Assembly (NCBI RefSeq): GCF_004027225.2
Contig: NC_044283.2
Span: 9,938,992-10,002,991, forward strand
DNA length: 64,000 nucleotides
Direction: 5' to 3'
From: Strigops habroptila
Lineage: Eukaryota > Chordata > Aves > Psittaciformes > Psittacidae
This document shows positions 62,256 through 64,000 of the stretch, one piece after another (within the stretch, counting starts at the first letter, position 1; every line of letters starts with the position of its first letter). A program made the translations under genes and the position numbers. The notes under the pieces were generated by a model. It was given only the letters and a program-made list of their open reading frames with translations, was not told the origin of the DNA and did not search any database.

Positions 62256-64000
62256 TCATAGAATCATAGAACACCAGGTTGGAAGGGACCTCAAGGATCC
62301 TCTGGTCCAACCTTTCTTGGCAAAAGCACAGTCTAGGCAAGGTGGCCCAGCACCCTGTCCAGCTGAATCTTAGAAGTGTCCAACATTGGGGAATCCACCA
62401 CTTCCCTGGGGAGATTATTCCAATGGCTGATTGTTCTCATTGTGAAAAATTTTCCTCTCATGTCCAACTGGAATCTCCCCAGGAGCAACTTGTGCCCATT
62501 ACCCCTCATCTTTTCTCTGTGATTCCTTGCAAAAAGGAAGTCTCCATCTTGTTTGTAACCACCCTTTACATACTGGAACATTGTGATAAGATCTCCCCTG
62601 AGCCTTCCTTCCTCAAGGCCAAACAAACCCAGTTCTCTCAGCCTTTCCTCATGTGGCAGGCTTCCCAGTCCTTTGATCATCTCTGTGGCTCTTCCCTGGG
62701 GCCTGGACCCTCTCCAGCTGTCCACATCAATTTTGTATAGTGGCTACCAAAAATGAATACAGCATTCCAGGTGTGGCCTGACAAATGCTAAGTAGACTGG
62801 GACAGTGACATCTTTATCTCTGTTGGTGATGCCCTTGTTGCTGCAACCCAGCATCCTGTTGGCTTTCTTTGCTGTAGCTGCCCACTGTTCACTCGTATTG
62901 AGCCTGTTGTCCACCAGGACCCCCAGGTCCCTTTCCACAGAGCTGCTCCCGAGCCAGGTAGATCCCAGCCTGTGCTGCACTCCTGAATTATGTTTTCCCA
63001 GGTGCAAGACCTTACTCTCGTCCTTGTTGAACACCATAAGGTTCTTGTTAGACCACTCTTTCAGTCTTTCCAGGTCATCCCGCAGGGTGGCTCTCCCTTC
63101 CTAAGTGTCCACTTCCCCACTCAGTTTGGTATCATCAGCAAATTACCATGGTACACTTGATCCCATCACCCAGATCACTTACAAAGATATTGAACAGCGT
63201 TGGGCCCAGTGTCAATCTCTGGTGGACCCCACTTGTGACAGGTTGCCAGCTGGAAAAGGAGCCATTTACCACGACCTTCTAGGTGCAGCTGGTCAGCCGG
63301 TTCTCCACCCGCTGCACAGACCACTTGTCAAGACCATGACAGATCAGTTTCTCTGGGAGCAGGCTGTGGGAAACTGTATCCAAGTAGAAAACGTCCACTG
63401 CTCACCCTACATCAACCAAGCAGGTTACTTTGTCAATCAAGTTTGTCAAGCACGATTTGCCCCTGGAGAATCCATGCTGGCTTTTCCTAATCACATGCTT
63501 TATTTGATTTGTGATAGCCCCCAGGAGGATTACTTCCGTAACCTTCCCAGAGACTAAGATAAGACTGATAGACCTCAATTTCCTGGATCCTCATTTTAGT
63601 CCTTCTTGTAGATGGGGGTGACATAAGCCTTCTTCTAGTCTTCTAGACTCAAAGATCATAGAGAGCACCTTGCAACAACGTCAGCCAGCTCTCTTAACAC
63701 CTTCAGGTGGAAAACTTCAAGGCCTATCAATTTATAGGAGCCAAGCTCCTGTAATAGTTCATATACCAACTATTCCTTCACTGACGGTGGGTCTGTATTT
63801 GTATCAACCTGGATTTTTGTTCCCAAGGCCTGGAGCTCAACAGTGCTGGTAAAAACAAGAGGTGAAGAAACTGCTGAGAACCTCTGCCTTTTCAGCATTG
63901 TGGGGACTAATTCACCTCTGTGTTTAACAGTGGGCCAATGCTTTATTTTTATTTCTGCTTGTTGTCTACATATGAAGAATTCTTTCTTGTAGTTTTTGAC
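62256..64000 (-). mobile_element. Long CR1 LINE, reverse transcriptase region, continues past window edge
   Basis: The minus-strand element has its 3' terminus at 62256 (TCATAGAATCATAGAAC on the plus strand, the reverse complement of the CR1 tail octamers). Going leftwards in the sense direction from the window edge, the minus strand encodes VKNYKKEFF (63974-64000), VTPIYKK (63602-63622) and the intact catalytic box [10 protein letters not shown] (FADD at 63131-63142). Next are MVFNKDESKVLHLGK, ERDLGVLVDNRL, AKKANRMLGCSNKGI, VRPHLECC, LRELGLFGLEEGRLRGDL, GNGHKLLLGRF and HWNNLPREVVDSP. CR1 encodes a nuclease and reverse transcriptase for target-primed retrotransposition. Stop codons flank the FADD box (TAA just before it, TAG shortly after) and frameshifts occur elsewhere, so it is not active. 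At least 1.75 kb is present, much longer than a typical CR1 copy; the 5' part lies outside. Confidence 0.97.

Noticed and set aside
62805..63557. Plus-strand open frames of 99 and 150 codons near the right edge
   Set aside because: They are the antisense of the CR1 reverse transcriptase region and carry no independent coding signal.

Overview
The window is vertebrate nuclear DNA, most likely from a bird. Evidence for this: two spliced protein-coding genes with vertebrate-type introns and long AT-rich untranslated regions, a low repeat content, and interspersed repeats that are almost all CR1 LINEs of the avian/reptilian kind. The CR1 copies include typical 3' ends built on the ATTCTATGA-type terminal repeat and decayed reverse transcriptase reading frames. 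I cannot name the species.

Layout. Bases 1-439 hold the end of huntingtin (HTT, + strand): the last 225 bases of the final intron, then the terminal coding exon (226-439). A long, AT-rich 3' untranslated region follows, with several candidate poly(A) signals; the last strong one is at 5152. From about 5.2 to 39.7 kb there is no recognisable protein-coding exon. This stretch holds CR1 fragments, microsatellites, small duplications and one long imperfect hairpin near 38.3 kb, and it probably contains upstream untranslated exons or regulatory DNA of the next gene. MSANTD1 (+ strand) follows, with three coding exons at 39684-39937, 48310-48594 and 57098-57338. They join in phase into a complete 259-residue protein with an N-terminal Myb/SANT-like domain, a basic stretch and a C-terminal coiled coil. 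Its two introns, about 8.4 and 8.5 kb, carry further CR1 pieces and two striking near-perfect palindromes. Beyond the MSANTD1 3' end (about 58.4 kb) is intergenic DNA, and a long decayed CR1 on the minus strand runs from 62256 past the right edge.

The order HTT then MSANTD1 on the same strand matches human 4p16.3 as I know it, so this is conserved microsynteny. The two genes are not known to act together. HTT is a large HEAT-repeat scaffold protein, and MSANTD1 is a small putative DNA-binding protein.

I looked for an undescribed system and did not find a convincing new gene set. The signals most worth a second look are: the long hairpin at 38.2-38.35 kb, an RFX-type X-box followed directly by a CRE-like site just upstream of the MSANTD1 start codon, and the near-perfect palindromes at 44.5 and 50.9 kb. 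No tRNA, rRNA, CRISPR or viral gene was recognised.
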